From NCBI GenBank assembly GCA_021613335.1, contig JAJTWR010000251.1, forward strand, positions 196,001-260,000: DNA of 64,000 nucleotides, in the 5' to 3' direction. Below the pieces are notes generated by a model. The model had not been told where the DNA came from, made no database searches, and saw only the letters and a program-made list of their open reading frames with translations. Position 1 is the stretch's first letter; each line of letters begins with the position of its first letter. Positions 1 to 11,564 of the stretch are shown here, in pieces. The position numbers and the translations under genes are program-made. The stretch is from Whitmania pigra. Lineage: Eukaryota > Annelida > Clitellata > Hirudinida > Haemopidae.

Positions 1-88
1 ATTTTCTATTATTCTATTTATATCTAAATATTCCTAAAACCCAAAGGCGAAAATTAAGGAAGAAATATTTGTGAGCCTTCAGTAAAAG

Positions 89-880
89 GTGACCCGTCAA
101 AACAGCTCATGACAAAATAGCCCCGTCAAAACAGCCCCGTCAATATAGCCCGGTGACAAATAGCCCAAGACAAAAAAAATCCCGTCAAAATGGCCCCGTC
201 AAAATAGCCCGGCGCCAAAACAGGCCCGTCAATGTATTTAAAAACATATTTTTGTGAGTTGAATACATTAATTGATAACTGGTTCCAAATTTAATTCGAA
301 ATTAGTATTTTGAATGCTTTTATGACCGTTTTGAGTTTAAATGGTATCAGGGAATTTCATTAAGTGGAAGATTTATCGTCTAAAATATTATTAAGGTTCC
401 GGCTACTTCCTCACTTTACATGGACTTTTCAAGTTGGTATTTAATATAAATTATCGATTGACAAGCAACATGTGAATCTGCACAAAGAGAATTTACCAAA
501 CACTCATTAAGTCACAAAGGTTCCTTTGGTTTTTAATTGCTTTTGATGCATCCCCGAGTTCCCGTTGCAATATGTACAATGAAGGGTTTGATTTGGAATT
601 GTAATTTAATCTATCTTACCGATTGACGTACGACATATTCGAGCCACACAAAGTGAATCACTTTATCGGACTCATCTTATCATCACGTCATGTGGACATG
701 TAACAAATCCACAATAAACCAATTTTACCGCTATTTGATGGGGCTGTTTTGACGGGGCTATTTTGCCCTGAGTTATTTTGTCACCGGACTATATGGTCGA
801 GGCTGTTTTGCCCTGGGCTATTTTGACGCCGAGCTGTTTTAACGGGTCTATTTTGTCGCCGGGCGGTTATGGCCGGGTGC
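89..880. mobile_element. Fold-back (hAT-like) non-autonomous element, family A copy 1
   Basis: The left arm (about 89-235) is a run of 14-16-bp units of the form CCCGTCAAAAYAGCC. The right arm (about 739-880) holds the same units in reverse complement (GACGGGGCTATTTTG). The centre (about 240-735) is AT-rich with no ORF. The possible target duplication is imperfect (agtaaaag at 81-88, cataaaag at 881-888, 6 of 8). The same family recurs at 25630-26506, including a shared run of units (GACAAAAAAAATCCCGTC-like, then AAATGGCCCCGTC), so this is a dispersed element and not a local satellite. Mobilisation by a hAT transposase is inferred from the second copy's 8-bp duplication. Confidence 0.7.
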
Positions 881-899
881 CATAAAAGAAAGTGATTGA

Positions 900-1574
900 A
901 AGTAAGTTAAACAATCAAGAAGCGGCAGCTTTGATAACCTCTAACGGGGTATATAAACATTTATTGGGAAACCATTAAAGCGACAATCTGAAGCACATTG
1001 TAAATCATTTGATAGATAATTTCAGTGATTTTTGTTGCAATAAGTCCTTTAAAATCACAGTCTTCATAACCGTATTAGATTTTATCTGCTCAATTTAGGC
1101 GCAGTTAGCGATGAACACGGAGGAAGAATTCATTAGGAAATCATGGTGATGGAAAATCGTAATAAAGGAGAATTTAGTACTGCGATGCGTGGCGATAAAA
1201 GTTGGAATCTTAAACAAGATGTGCAAAGTGCTAATTACAAGAGAAAGTCTACTTTTAATTTTAATTTAATGCAACTCTGAACAAAATCGCACTGTTTGAC
1301 ATTTTTGGTGTTCATTACAGTAACAAGTTTGTTTATGATTGTTTTGCTAGATGATACAAAACCAAATGTACATATTGTTGATCAGCATTAACTTCTTCAA
1401 TAAAAACATTTTTTGAATATATACAAAAATAAACTTCACAAAATCTTATAAATCAGTGTTATTATTATTTTTAATTAAAACTAAAATAAAATAGCTTTCC
1501 AAAGTTTCTATTTTATTTTAGCTATATTCTCTGCATAATAGAATTCTGCAAGTGCCAATTGAAATTATAATCAG
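900..1574. other. AT-rich stretch upstream of the TLR gene
   Basis: No ORF, RNA gene or recognisable repeat was seen. It would contain the promoter and 5' UTR of the Toll-like receptor gene that starts at 1575, but no core promoter element can be called with confidence. Confidence 0.4.
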
Positions 1575-4500
1575 ATGTTGCAAATGTTACTTTTGTATAT
1601 GCTGTTGAGTCTGATCCTCAATGAAATTGGTTTCTGCATCGAAAGAGGATGTCGTGGCAAAGGTTTGCGATTTTAAGATTCAGATTATTTATTTTAAATT
1701 GTAAACATTAAAAATTAATATTTAACAAATATTATATATAATATACGATTTGGTTTCTGCGTTTTTGTAAGATTACAAAACAATTTCAGATGAGGTCTGT
1801 GCAAAATGCAAATGTTCAGAAGAGAACACCATTGTGAACTGCGAAAATTTGGAATTGACAGAAATACCACGTCAATTACCGAAGAACTTGAAAACGCTTA
1901 TATTATCATTTAACAGAATAAGCTCTCTAGACCAAAATTCTTTCAGCAACTGTTCGAATCTGCAATACCTTGATCTGGCATCGAACAACATTTCTAATTT
2001 GTCTCCCAACGCTTTTAGAGATGTTCCAATCCGATACCTATATCTACAATCCAATATTTTGGACTTGAGTTTCAACACTCAAGTCTTTCGTCTTCTGAGC
2101 CAAACTTTAAAGGAATTGAATATAAGCCACAACTCTAAAACACCACATCGTGTTATTAATAACTTGAGCATGCTGGAGAGACTTAGTATCGACGGGCATT
2201 TGATCGACGGATTTGGAGAGAGTTTTTCCACTTTGAAAAGCCTACATACGTTAACGATAGGAAGACCTTTGGTCACATTAACCAACTCGACGTTTATTAA
2301 TTTTCAAAACACTCCTTTAAAAAATTTGATTTTAGCGGGAGCAGGGATAAAAGAAATAGAAAGCGAGGCATTCCGATCTTTGCTTGCTTTAAGAACTATA
2401 GATCTGAGTAATAACTACAGACTTAGATTTGCAATTGTAACACATTCAATAAAAAGTTTGTGCGATGATTTGGAAAATCTCACTTTGACGAATATTTATG
2501 GAAAGTATGATACGTATGTCTATTTGGAAGAAGAATTTTTCAAAGAATTGAGCAAGAAGAATCTAAAGATGTTAAAATTGGATCACAATAATTTGAATAA
2601 AATAAGCAGTAAAATGTTTATTTACACTCGGAGTTTGGAATATTTGGATGTTTCCCATAATTATTTGCAATATATTAACAATTGGCCACTATATGTTACC
2701 TTCCTAGTAAACATGACGTTTGCTAATTTCGAAGAACAAGTAAGAAATGATTTAGGCAGAGCAAATCTGGAAAATGCTCTAGTAATTAAACATTCTAGAA
2801 AAATGTGCAAAGCCAAAGATATCACAATCATTCAACCTTGTAAAATTAATGATAATTGGGATCCTGTGTGTATACTCTGCCCTAGAAATTTAGAGGAATT
2901 GCGCCTTACCCGTTGCAGAAACAAAGGCTTATACATTCCGGTTACTCTGATTTTCGGAAATTGCAAAATATCAAAATTTACCTATAGAGATAATGGAATA
3001 GAATTTATTAGTAACCCCATTGTTTTGTTTCGGCCAACTTCAGCTAATCCAGTTTCTCTAGATTTCGGTGATAACAGTATGGAAGGCTTATCTTCAGATT
3101 TCTTGAAATTGAGCATCGAAAGAGGCCTTATAGTTGGTAAATAGAGTTGTTGATATTATTTAAAAGTATATTATTATTAAATAAATTTCAATTTCATTTC
3201 TCTCTTCCAAAGGTCGACTCATCCTCGATGGAAACAATTTAGCACAACAATTGGAACAAGACAAACTTGGTGAAACATTTGGAATTTATTTAAACCTTAC
3301 AGAACTGAACCTTGCTAACAATAAATTGATCAATTCTACAGCAGAAAGTGATTTACAGCTTGCCATTTTCGCCGGCGTTAATGTAACATATTGATCGATT
3401 TGCATCGACATTTGCTCAATCAAAATGAAATTTTTGCACATGTGAACAATTTATTTTTGCAACCCAATTCAGTCCATTATTTTAAGAGTTATGCTAAAAT
3501 TAAAGAGTGATTGAAGCCTTAATTATTTGTATTGTGAATTTCACTCTGATAGCTAAAAAATAATTAAATGAAGCGGTAAATATATTAGTCATGCATAATT
3601 ATGCAAGTTGCATTTGTTACTAAACAATTTATTTTATTCTTTCAGGTTTTTGGATCTAAATTACAACAGCTTTGCGTTTTTTGAACCTGGTTCTATGTCG
3701 GAAATTTCTTCGTTGAGCCATGAACATGGCTACGGATGGTTAACTCTGCACATTGAGCATAACCCTCTCAGGTGCTCTTGTGATTCCATGGATTTCATAA
3801 ACTGGATTATAGAAAACAAAACAAAAATTAATAATTTCGAAAAGATCACTTGCAAATACGGAGATACAATCCTCAAACTGACTGACCTTTACCATATGGC
3901 TTATGGTATTAACTTGTCGTGTTATTACTTACTACCATATACAATAACGGGAGCTATTTTGACTTTGTTGATAATAAGCATTGTTATCGGCATGATTGTT
4001 CGTAAGTACCGATGGAGCATTCGCTATTACCTGGCTAAACACACTCTAAAAAGGAAACAATATCAACTTTTCTTGAATCAATCGCAAGAATATGTTTACG
4101 ATGCTTTTGTCTCGTATGAAATGAACGATAGGAGTTGGATCGTAAAGGAACTCATTATGAATTTAGAAAATAAAAGTTCTGCTATTCGAGCAAGTTCAAC
4201 GGCAGCACAACAACAAACATTTGCAAGTGAAGAAAGTAAATATTGAAATTTAACAAAAATTCCTGCTATTCTAAATACTTCTGATAAATCGGCAGTTGTT
4301 GAAGATAAAAGATCTTTGCTAAAAGGGGACGAAACTAATGAGGATGAAGTCACTTTTACTCTTTGCATACACGAAAGAGATTTTGAACTGGGAAATAGAA
4401 TAGAAGAAAACATTGTGAATGCAATCCAAATGAGCAGGTGGTTAATCAACAAATAATTAAATTATAACATTTTAATTAAATAACTTCAAACATTTTATAT

Positions 4501-4894
4501 TATTATGTTTTTACAAAAGAATGGTCATTCTCGTCGTTTCAAAACACTTCATAAAAAGCAAGTGGTGTCGCCTGGAACTGGAGATGGCAAAGATGGAAAG
4601 TTTGGAAAGAGGAAGAAACATTGTGGTTGCTATGCTTCTGGAGCCGATCCAGGAAACATTGGATAGCCTGGAATGGTTTATGAAGCAATACACCTATCTT
4701 GAGTGGTTCAAATGTGACTCGGAAAGGTAGATTTGTGATTTTAAATTTGACGTGAAATGACCCTATGTTAAAATAATGTAGAAAGAGCAGTTATACAAAT
4801 TATTAACAGAAATATAAATTTTTAAATTGATTTCACTTTTTGCAGCAAAAAAGTCAAATTTTGGAAGAGAATGAAAACTGCACTTAGAAAATAA
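1575..4894 (+). CDS. Toll-like receptor (LRR ectodomain, TM, TIR), frameshift in exon 3
   Basis: Six exons are inferred: 1575-1662, 1790-3136, 3213-3506, 3646-4437, 4520-4726 and 4846-4894, with GT-AG junctions that keep phase. Exon 1 gives a signal peptide (MLQMLLLYMLLSLILNEIGF). Exon 2 opens with an N-terminal cysteine cap (CAKCKCSEENTIVNC) and continues in leucine-rich repeats (LTEIPRQLPKNLKTLILSFN), with a cysteine cluster (CKINDNWDPVCILC). Exon 4 has the last LRR (FLDLNYNSF), an LRRCT (NPLRCSCDSMDFINWI), a TM segment (ITGAILTLLIISIVIGMIV) and TIR box 1 (YDAFVSYEMND). TIR continues with LCIHERDFELGN, SKHFIKSKWCRLELEM and a terminal FW motif (KFWKRMKTALRK). A one-base shift is needed near 3389 to reach LIDLHRHLLNQNEIF, and an in-frame TGA lies at 4244. 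A polyadenylation-type AATAAA follows the stop. Family membership is near certain; whether this allele makes full protein is not. Confidence 0.9.
4236..4325 (+). other. Possible 90-nt mini-intron removing the in-frame TGA of the TLR
   Basis: The TGA at 4244-4246 sits in the linker between TIR box 1 and the LCIHERDFELGN strand. A GT donor at 4236 (gaaa|gtaaat) and an AG acceptor at 4324-4325 would delete 90 nt, remove the stop and keep the frame. The acceptor lacks a strong pyrimidine tract. The alternative is a nonsense mutation. Confidence 0.35.
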
Positions 4895-5680
4895 AATAAA
4901 GAATTGTATATCTACATGTCAAAGCGAAAATATCAATTAATCATATTAATAATTATCTAAATAATTATCTGCAATTCTTAAGCGAGAAGATTCTCTTTTT
5001 TCATAATTTATTTATTCTAAATTTAAATGGAATGACTGGATCTGGCTTAACTGTTGCCTAATGTTGATCGAACGAATAACATTTAATTTATTAAATTATT
5101 TTGATCTTCATGTCAAAACGAATTTTCATATGCCATGTCTCTTACAAATTTGTAAATATCGTAATGTTCATTTTATGAATATTATTTATTCGAGTTAATT
5201 TGGTTTTATCTTTTGATTTTTTTAAATGTATAATAATTGATAATAACTTTATCTAACTTTATCTAAGTTGCATTCAGTGGCACTGCCACTGATTTTGTCG
5301 CCCGGAGCCGAGATTTGCCACCCCATCCCCATTGGACGCTGATAATCCGTTGACTTTCAAAGTTCCAGAATGCCCTCAAATATTTATTTTTATGGAACTA
5401 CTCAAAGCTCTAATTTTAGACCTCTCCTATTAGTTCGTTAGTTATTAGCGCTCCTACCCAAGGTCGCTTATGTCGGTGCAGGCTGGGTTTCGAACACGAC
5501 AAAATACGACATTATCGCAGTATGCAGGCAACCATTCGGCCAACTTGCAATAATAAAACTTATGCGAACTGACACAACGAAATATTGCAAGATTCTGTCA
5601 TATTTGATAAGGCTCGGCTTATCTCTAAATATTAATATAAATTAAAATCGCCTTTAATTTGAAGACTTGCACCAAACTAT
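4895..5680. other. Intergenic DNA downstream of the TLR with a SINE-like segment
   Basis: The 3' flank of the TLR is AT-rich and non-coding. The only recognisable part is a tRNA-like SINE fragment near 5420-5550, listed separately. Confidence 0.4.
5420..5550 (-). repeat. tRNA-derived SINE copy
   Basis: On the minus strand an A-box-like segment (TTGGCCGAATGGTTGCC) is followed after about 35 nt by a B-box (GTGTTCGAAACCCAG), as in a tRNA-Leu/Ser-like SINE head. The B-box region with its flank (gtcgtgttcgaaacccagcc) recurs at about 53345. The segment 32400-32530 has a diverged version. Confidence 0.55.
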
Positions 5681-5682
5681 CA

Positions 5683-5900
5683 GTGTTGTAAAAATTACCT
5701 CATTTAAGTAATTAAGTAAAAGAAAAAGTAATACCCTTAAGTATAACTAAAAGTATTGTCTCAAAAATTTACTCAAGTAAAAGTTAAATTTTAGATGCTA
5801 AAATTTACTCAAGTAAAAGTTAAATTTTAGATGCTAAAATTTACAGCATTAAAAAATTACTTTTAAGTAAAAATTACAAGTAACTTTGATGCTGCCATTA
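5683..5900. repeat. Possible hAT terminus with a 48-bp tandem duplication
   Basis: CAGTGTTGTAAAAATTAC at 5683 resembles hAT terminal repeats that run into AAGTAA-rich sequence. Within it a ~48-bp unit (actcaagtaaaagttaaatt...) is repeated about twice at 5770-5850. No matching inverted end was found downstream, so the element's extent is unknown. Confidence 0.3.
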
Positions 5901-5969
5901 TTGCGATCATGCATCATTCCGTATTATTTAAAAGGAATTGTTTCAAAATGTGCAAAAATTGCTAGCCAC

Positions 5970-6570
5970 ACAGATGAGATATTTTGACAGATGACTGTCA
6001 GATTTTATACGTAACTTAATCGATCAAATTAGAGGACTTTTTACGCTCATTTCAAATTCCAAATCTTTAAGTATCAATCATCTTGACTTTGACGACTTTT
6101 ATGACATGTTTTAAAATTTCATGCTAAAAACTGAAATTTAAGACTTGACCTGTACAATAAAGCTTTCGACAAATGAGATATTTTGACAGATAAATGTCAG
6201 ATTTTATACGAAACTTAATCGATCAAATTAAAGGGCTTTTTAACTGCATTTCAAATTCCAAATCGTTAAGTATCAATCATCTGGACTTTTATGACATGTT
6301 CTAGCCACTGTTTCATCAAAAAAAAAAACTGAAATTTTAGACTTGATGACCTGTTCAATAAAGTTTTCGACAGATGAGATATTTTGACGGATGACTGTCA
6401 GATTTTATACGAAACTTAATCGATCAAATTAAAGGGCTTTTCAATCTCATTTCAAATTCCAGATCGTTAAGTATCAATCATGTTTAGACATTAAATTCAA
6501 ATCAAAATTTTATCAAATTAGACATCTGAACAAAGGATGAAAAAAACTAGAATTTTGGTCTTGATGACCT
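5970..6570. repeat. ~200-bp tandem repeat, three copies
   Basis: The segment containing GAGATATTTTGACAGATGAC, CAGATTTTATACG and AACTTAATCGATCAAATTA begins again at about 5970, 6172 and 6370. Copies diverge by scattered substitutions and small indels, so the array is not recent. Confidence 0.75.
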
Positions 6571-6578
6571 GTACAAAC

Positions 6579-6740
6579 TTAAACTGTAGAAGAACGATTG
6601 CCAATGGTTCCGTTCCATCTCTTGTCTTCGCATCGAAGGTACCACGTCTGTTTGGATGAATAACATCCGATTACGATGTCGTCACCTTTTCTCTTCAACC
6701 ATGTATCCTCAGGCGGCAATATGTCCAGACATTCATCAGC
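6579..6740 (-). CDS. Possible sushi (CCP)-like exon
   Basis: The minus strand reads an open stretch of about 53 codons from a possible AG acceptor (aacaag|ctgatg) to a TAA at 6579-6581. The peptide has spaced cysteines and a tryptophan-rich end (ECLDILPPEDTWLKRKGDD, then VIGCYSSKQTWYLRCEDKRW, then NGTIGN followed by Arg). The C...C...C...W pattern resembles a complement-control (sushi) module whose fourth Cys is replaced by Arg. No other exon of this gene was identified. It may be an orphan or decayed exon, and the family call is tentative. Confidence 0.3.
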   Translation of the reverse strand, partial: ADECLDILPPEDTWLKRKGDDIVIGCYSSKQTWYLRCEDKRWNGTIGNRSSTV

Positions 6741-7268
6741 TTGTTACAAATTGTTAACAATATCAGCAGTTACAATTAAATAGTATTCACTAAACATGCT
6801 TTGTTTTGTCCAAATCAGCTTTTGGTATTTTGATTTCACAAGTCGGTTTCAAAGAGCATTTGCTATGCAATAATTCCAGAACATGTCTTTTGCAACCAAA
6901 ATATTTGAAACTTTTTCGAATAATGTCCATTGTAGATGAAGTTGTAAACGCATAAATTTTTTTGAGAGCAGCTTCTTGTTATCTGATAATTTTTCTAAGA
7001 AAAAAACTTTTTGTGTAATTACTTTCACATAAAATTAAAATTAGTTCCCAACATCAAAGCTAAACAAGTAATTTTAATTTCAAAGGGAATTGCCAATTAT
7101 TATTATTAATAATAAAAACTTATCAATATAAAAGTTTTGGCGTTTTCCATTCCATCTTAGTTGTATTCTCTACAGAGTTTTATTCCAAAATAATTTTTGG
7201 AAGTTTGCAACAAGATTAACTTGCAATCAGATTGCGCTTTGATCACTTTGCAATCAGATTAAATTCAG

Positions 7269-8442
7269 ATGTTGAAAAGGTTGCTTTTGTATATGTTCTT
7301 GAGTTTGATCCTCAATAAAATTTGTCACTGTGTCGAGAGAGGATGTCTTGGAACAGGTTTGTGATTTTGCATTTCAAATTATTAATTATAAATTTTAAAC
7401 ATTAAAATATTATTATTATTGATAATATTCCAATTTGGTTTCTCTGTTTTTGGGAGGTTACAAAACAATTTCAGATGAAGTCTGTGCAAAATGCGAATGT
7501 TCAGAAAAGAACACCGTTGTGACGTGCGACGATGTGGGTTTGACAGAAATACCGCATCGATTGCCGAGAAACTTGAGCAAACTTATATTAAAGTGGAACT
7601 TTTTAGTCTCTCCCGACGAAATTTCTTTTAGCAATTGTTCGAATCTGCAATACCTTAACCTGGTAAGGAACAGCATTTATAAGCATTTATACCTTCTAAC
7701 ATTTTTAGAGATGTTCCAATTCAATTCCTATATCTACAAAATAACAATTTGGACTTGAATCTCAACACTGAAATTTTTTTCCACTGAGCCAAATTTTACT
7801 TGAATTGAATGTAATGGAAAACCCCAAAATACTGCATCGTGTTTTTAATAATTTATACAAGTTGGAGTCACTTAGCATTGATGGAAATTTGTTCGTCGAA
7901 TTTGGAGACAGTTTTTCCACTTTGAAAAGCTTACAGTCGTTAGTAATAGGATATCCTTTGGATAAATTAGTTAACTCGATGCTCATTTGCTTTCAAAACA
8001 TTTCCTTTAAAAAATTTACTTTAAAAACATCACGGATAAAGAAAATAGAAAACGAGGCATTCCGACCTTTGAAGGAATTAAAACTTCTAGATCTGTAAAA
8101 CGTCGAAGGACTTAAATTTGCAAATGTAACACATTCTATAGCCAGTTTATCTAATGGTTTGGAAGAACTTTTTTTGACAAATAAAGGCCAGCTTTATCCG
8201 TCCGAGTTTTTGGCAGAAGAATTCTTCAAAGAATTGAGCAAGAAGAAGAATTTGATTCAAATTATTTGAAGATGTTAAAAATCGATCAAAATAATATAAT
8301 TCGAATAAGCAGTAAAATGTTTATCTACACTAGAAGTTTAGAATATTTGGATATTTCTCATAATAATTTGGAGCATTTTGGCTATTGTCAGCTGTTTGGT
8401 ACCCTCCTCGTGATCATGTCGTTTGCTAATTTGTGCATAACT
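7269..8442 (+). pseudogene. Second Toll-like receptor, tandem paralogue, degenerate and truncated
   Basis: Exon 1 (7269-7356) and the start of exon 2 (7475 on) copy the gene at 1575 closely: exon 1 is again 88 bp with the same phase, the signal peptide is similar (MLKRLLLYMFLSLILNKICH) and the Cys cap is similar (CAKCECSEKNTVVTC). The reading frame then breaks repeatedly: around 7690-7790 (frameshifts), a TAA at 8096, and a shift near 8250. LRR segments such as FIYTRSLEYLDISHNN at about 8320 remain recognisable. Similarity stops near 8442, where retrotransposon sequence begins. No LRRCT, TM or TIR exons of this copy are present in the window. This is a head-to-tail duplicate that lost function. 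Confidence 0.88.
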
Positions 8443-10330
8443 GACCCAAATGAATGAAAAGATAATGCTTTCGATCATCGAAAAACTTAACGAGTGCTTC
8501 AACAAATCAATGAAGTTACTGTCAAAGACTTTTCAGAACATGATGACGCAGGTAGCCAAATTACTGGCCGAGTGTCTTCAGAATGCACTCGCCCCAGAGG
8601 TTGGATTCAATGGAGAAAAAGTCGAGTCTAAAGAAGAGACGAGCAATGACAGAAATGAAGCAGTAAAGATCGCCACAAAGACACTCTTGGACTTTGAAAG
8701 GGAGAAGGAAGAGATGATACTTCGGGCCAACAATGTCACTGTCTCGGGCCTACCCTCTTGACCAAATAACAGAGACGTTGATTTGTTCGGAGATTTCTGT
8801 GGAAACAATCTGACTGTAAAGCCTCGGGTGATCACAGCCAGACGATTGGGCAGAGATAACAAAAATCCTAATGCTAGGCTCTGCGTTACATTGGAGAATG
8901 TAGAGGCGGTTAAAGATGTAATTTCATCATCTAGACTCCTTCGCGCCTTACAAGACTCCGAAGTCAGTAGAGTATTTTCAATCATGATCTCACCCGTCTA
9001 TAGTCCGAAGAGGCGTACGCTCTCAGATTGGCCAAACGTTCTTCCAGAATTCAGAAAAATATTACAGCCTTTTCCATAACAGTCCCTTAACACGTAAATG
9101 GATGCTCACAAATATTAGAAGCTATAAGAATAAGTTTAACGAAGTACTTTTGTTTTTAGTTTGGAGGATCCAGACATTTTATGTTTGACTGAAACATGAC
9201 TGACCAAAGACGTTCCAGATTCTATGTTCTGTGTCGGGAACAAGATCAAATACTATAGTTTTGCTAAAACCTGTCGTAACTCTATTATTAAATACTACGA
9301 ATCCCTTGAACCTAATCTTCTTCGGAGCAGAAATACAGGTAGATTCCACAGATACATTAGTAGAAAGCTACAATCTCGTGTCAACATATTAGAGATTGCT
9401 CTATCATCCGGAACTCTTACTCTTATTCCTCCGAAATAAGTGATATCTTCAACTTCAATTTGTCATCAGTTTTTACAATTGAAGATAACGAGAACCTTAT
9501 GACCTCTTGTGACACCCAAGCAGAAATGAACGAAGTCAAGTTTACTCCAGATGTTGGGAGAATGACCTTGCTTGGCTTTAATTCCTCATTGTTGACGGGA
9601 CCAACATTGTTTTAAAAAAGTGTGCATCCTCTCTGGCTTTAGCGCTTGCCCCTATATTTGACATTTCCCTTAAAGATCACAAGTTGCCCTGTGACTGGAA
9701 AACGGCATTAGTCACTCTTACACATAAAAATGGTCCCATCACCTACCCTGGAAACTACAGGCCCATCTCAATCACATCAACCTGTTGCTGTGCAATGGAG
9801 CGGATTATTAACAAATCGCTTATGCATCATCTAACACAACATAAATTAATAGACAGTAATCAAAACGGATTTATGAGTGACATATCCACTGTAACAAATC
9901 TACTTGAATGCACGCAACAATGGTCGGAAGCACTCCAGTCCAGACATTCTGTGGACATCATATACCTAGACTTTAAAAAGGCATTTGAATCCGTAGCGCA
10001 CAACAAGCTTTTAACCAATTACAATGTTACGACATCCATGAAAACGTTATGGAGTGGCTCGCCAACTTTCTTTCACAGAGGAACAGCGTGTTAATATAGA
10101 TGGAGTTGTATCAAATATCGTTCCTGTGATTAGTGGTGTCCTCCAAGGCAATGTGCTTGGCTCCACACTCTTTTCATTATACATCAATGATCTTCAGCGC
10201 ATATTTAATGATAACCAACTGCACTGAACAAGCTTGAAAATGCCCTGAGTACAATATTTTGCGCAAAATTTTACATTTGGTTGTTACTTAATAAATATTA
10301 TTTTTGCTTTGGCGTAATGCTATTCCGTGA
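8443..10330 (+). mobile_element. Decayed non-LTR retrotransposon (CR1/Jockey-like), ORF1 + EN + RT remnants
   Basis: An ORF1-like segment (8450-9079, broken by one TGA at 8759) carries a Lys/Glu-rich part and a domain with ARRLGRDNKNPNARLCVTLE. Only the start of the endonuclease remains (PDILCLTET, then a stop). RT follows at 9684 on: CDWKTALVTLTHKNGP, NYRPISITS, IIYLDFKKAFESV, then after a shift ISGVLQGNVLGSTLFSLYIN. The YADD segment is deleted: the sequence jumps to LNKLENAL and a diverged thumb near 10230-10330. It carries many stops and internal deletions and is inactive. It sits exactly where the TLR paralogue breaks off. Confidence 0.8.
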
Positions 10331-11555
10331 TTGGAAAAGGAATGTCAAATTATTATAAAAGTTTGATTAAACAGATAAAAACATTTTTTACAAGCAATTT
10401 CATTATAGGGAGATTTCACAAGTAGGTAATTATAAACAATATCCATCCATCTTAAAATGTATAAATGTTTATAATTACGTAATGACTTGTCATACTAAAT
10501 TTAAATTAAATTTTAAAAGTAAACAATATAAGAAATAACAAATTGTTTAAAAAATACTAAAATAATTTTTATAACTGAGATATATTTTAAGCTATAAATT
10601 TAAAATGCTTTACTTAATTGTAATCACTTAGTTTTTATCTTCAAGTTTTCTCTTATTTTAACCCTTATCCGGTTCATGCCAAAAGGTTTTCCGAATTTTT
10701 GTTTCGGACCTTCTTCAGCCTTATCATGGTGCATTTTCAACAGAACTTACCTTTTTTGGAGCATATGACACTAAAGTTTGGTTGCTATCAAATGTGAAGA
10801 TCGAAGGTAATTCGATTCTGTTTTGTGCTGGCATGCTTTGAGGAATGTCTCGTTTATTCTTGAGCATGGTTCCTGTATAGGTCATATCTTGAGCAATTCG
10901 TCTGCCAGAGCAACGTTTGTGAATAAGTTATCTCCCACCGACCACATTTGAACCAAGGTGATATCATTCTTTTCACAACATGTGCACCTGATTCTGATCT
11001 CTGACTTCTGACAATTTGATTGCCCCCAATATAAAACTCCACGTTTATTGGATAAAAGGGGCACTGCATCACCACACCTTTATTCCATATTTGGCAGATT
11101 TACTTAGAATTTGCTGCCTAAATGAGCATTGTGCTCTGAATGAAATTGCAGCTATGTCTGCTCCAAGAATTTAGGCATTTCGTGGCAACAAACATTGTCC
11201 AAACGTTTCGAAAAATAGCTAGCCATATTTTAGAACATCAATTTAAAAAATTTACTAATGTAATTAGCTCTATAATGATAAATTTACTAATATAGCAACG
11301 TCTTAAACTATTTTTTTATGGGCTGCATATTGCTCAAAGATTAGCTCAATAACGAAATAAGTCGAACATAATTTCATTTTTCAGTTCCATGCTTAGCAAT
11401 CCAGCAAGTGCTGACATCATCTACGGATGGATTTGCAAAATAAGGAGTGGCTTACTCTAAGCCTTTTTATAATTAATATACTAAGATTTTCATTACACTA
11501 ATACTTATCGTGTATTACACGTAATTATGCATTCATAACACTAACAAAAGTCCTC
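10331..11555. other. AT-rich intergenic DNA with one unclassified open segment
   Basis: Mostly AT-rich without coding signal. A GC-richer island at about 10650-11230 has overlapping minus-strand ORFs of 60-73 codons with several Cys (for example RCTCCEKND). I could not assign a family. It could be a transposase remnant. Confidence 0.3.
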
Positions 11556-11564
11556 TCCTGTTGC

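Noticed and set aside
89..235. Regular short direct repeats that look CRISPR-like
   Set aside because: Units are contiguous without unique spacers, recur in inverted orientation, and the DNA is eukaryotic.
4244..4246. TGA in the TLR as a selenocysteine codon
   Set aside because: TIR domains have no known Sec, no SECIS-like hairpin was recognised nearby, and a short intron or nonsense mutation is simpler.
10854..11075. Cys-containing ORFs suggestive of an ISXO2/Merlin-type transposase
   Set aside because: The resemblance rests on a few Cys and Trp only, and no inverted ends were found.
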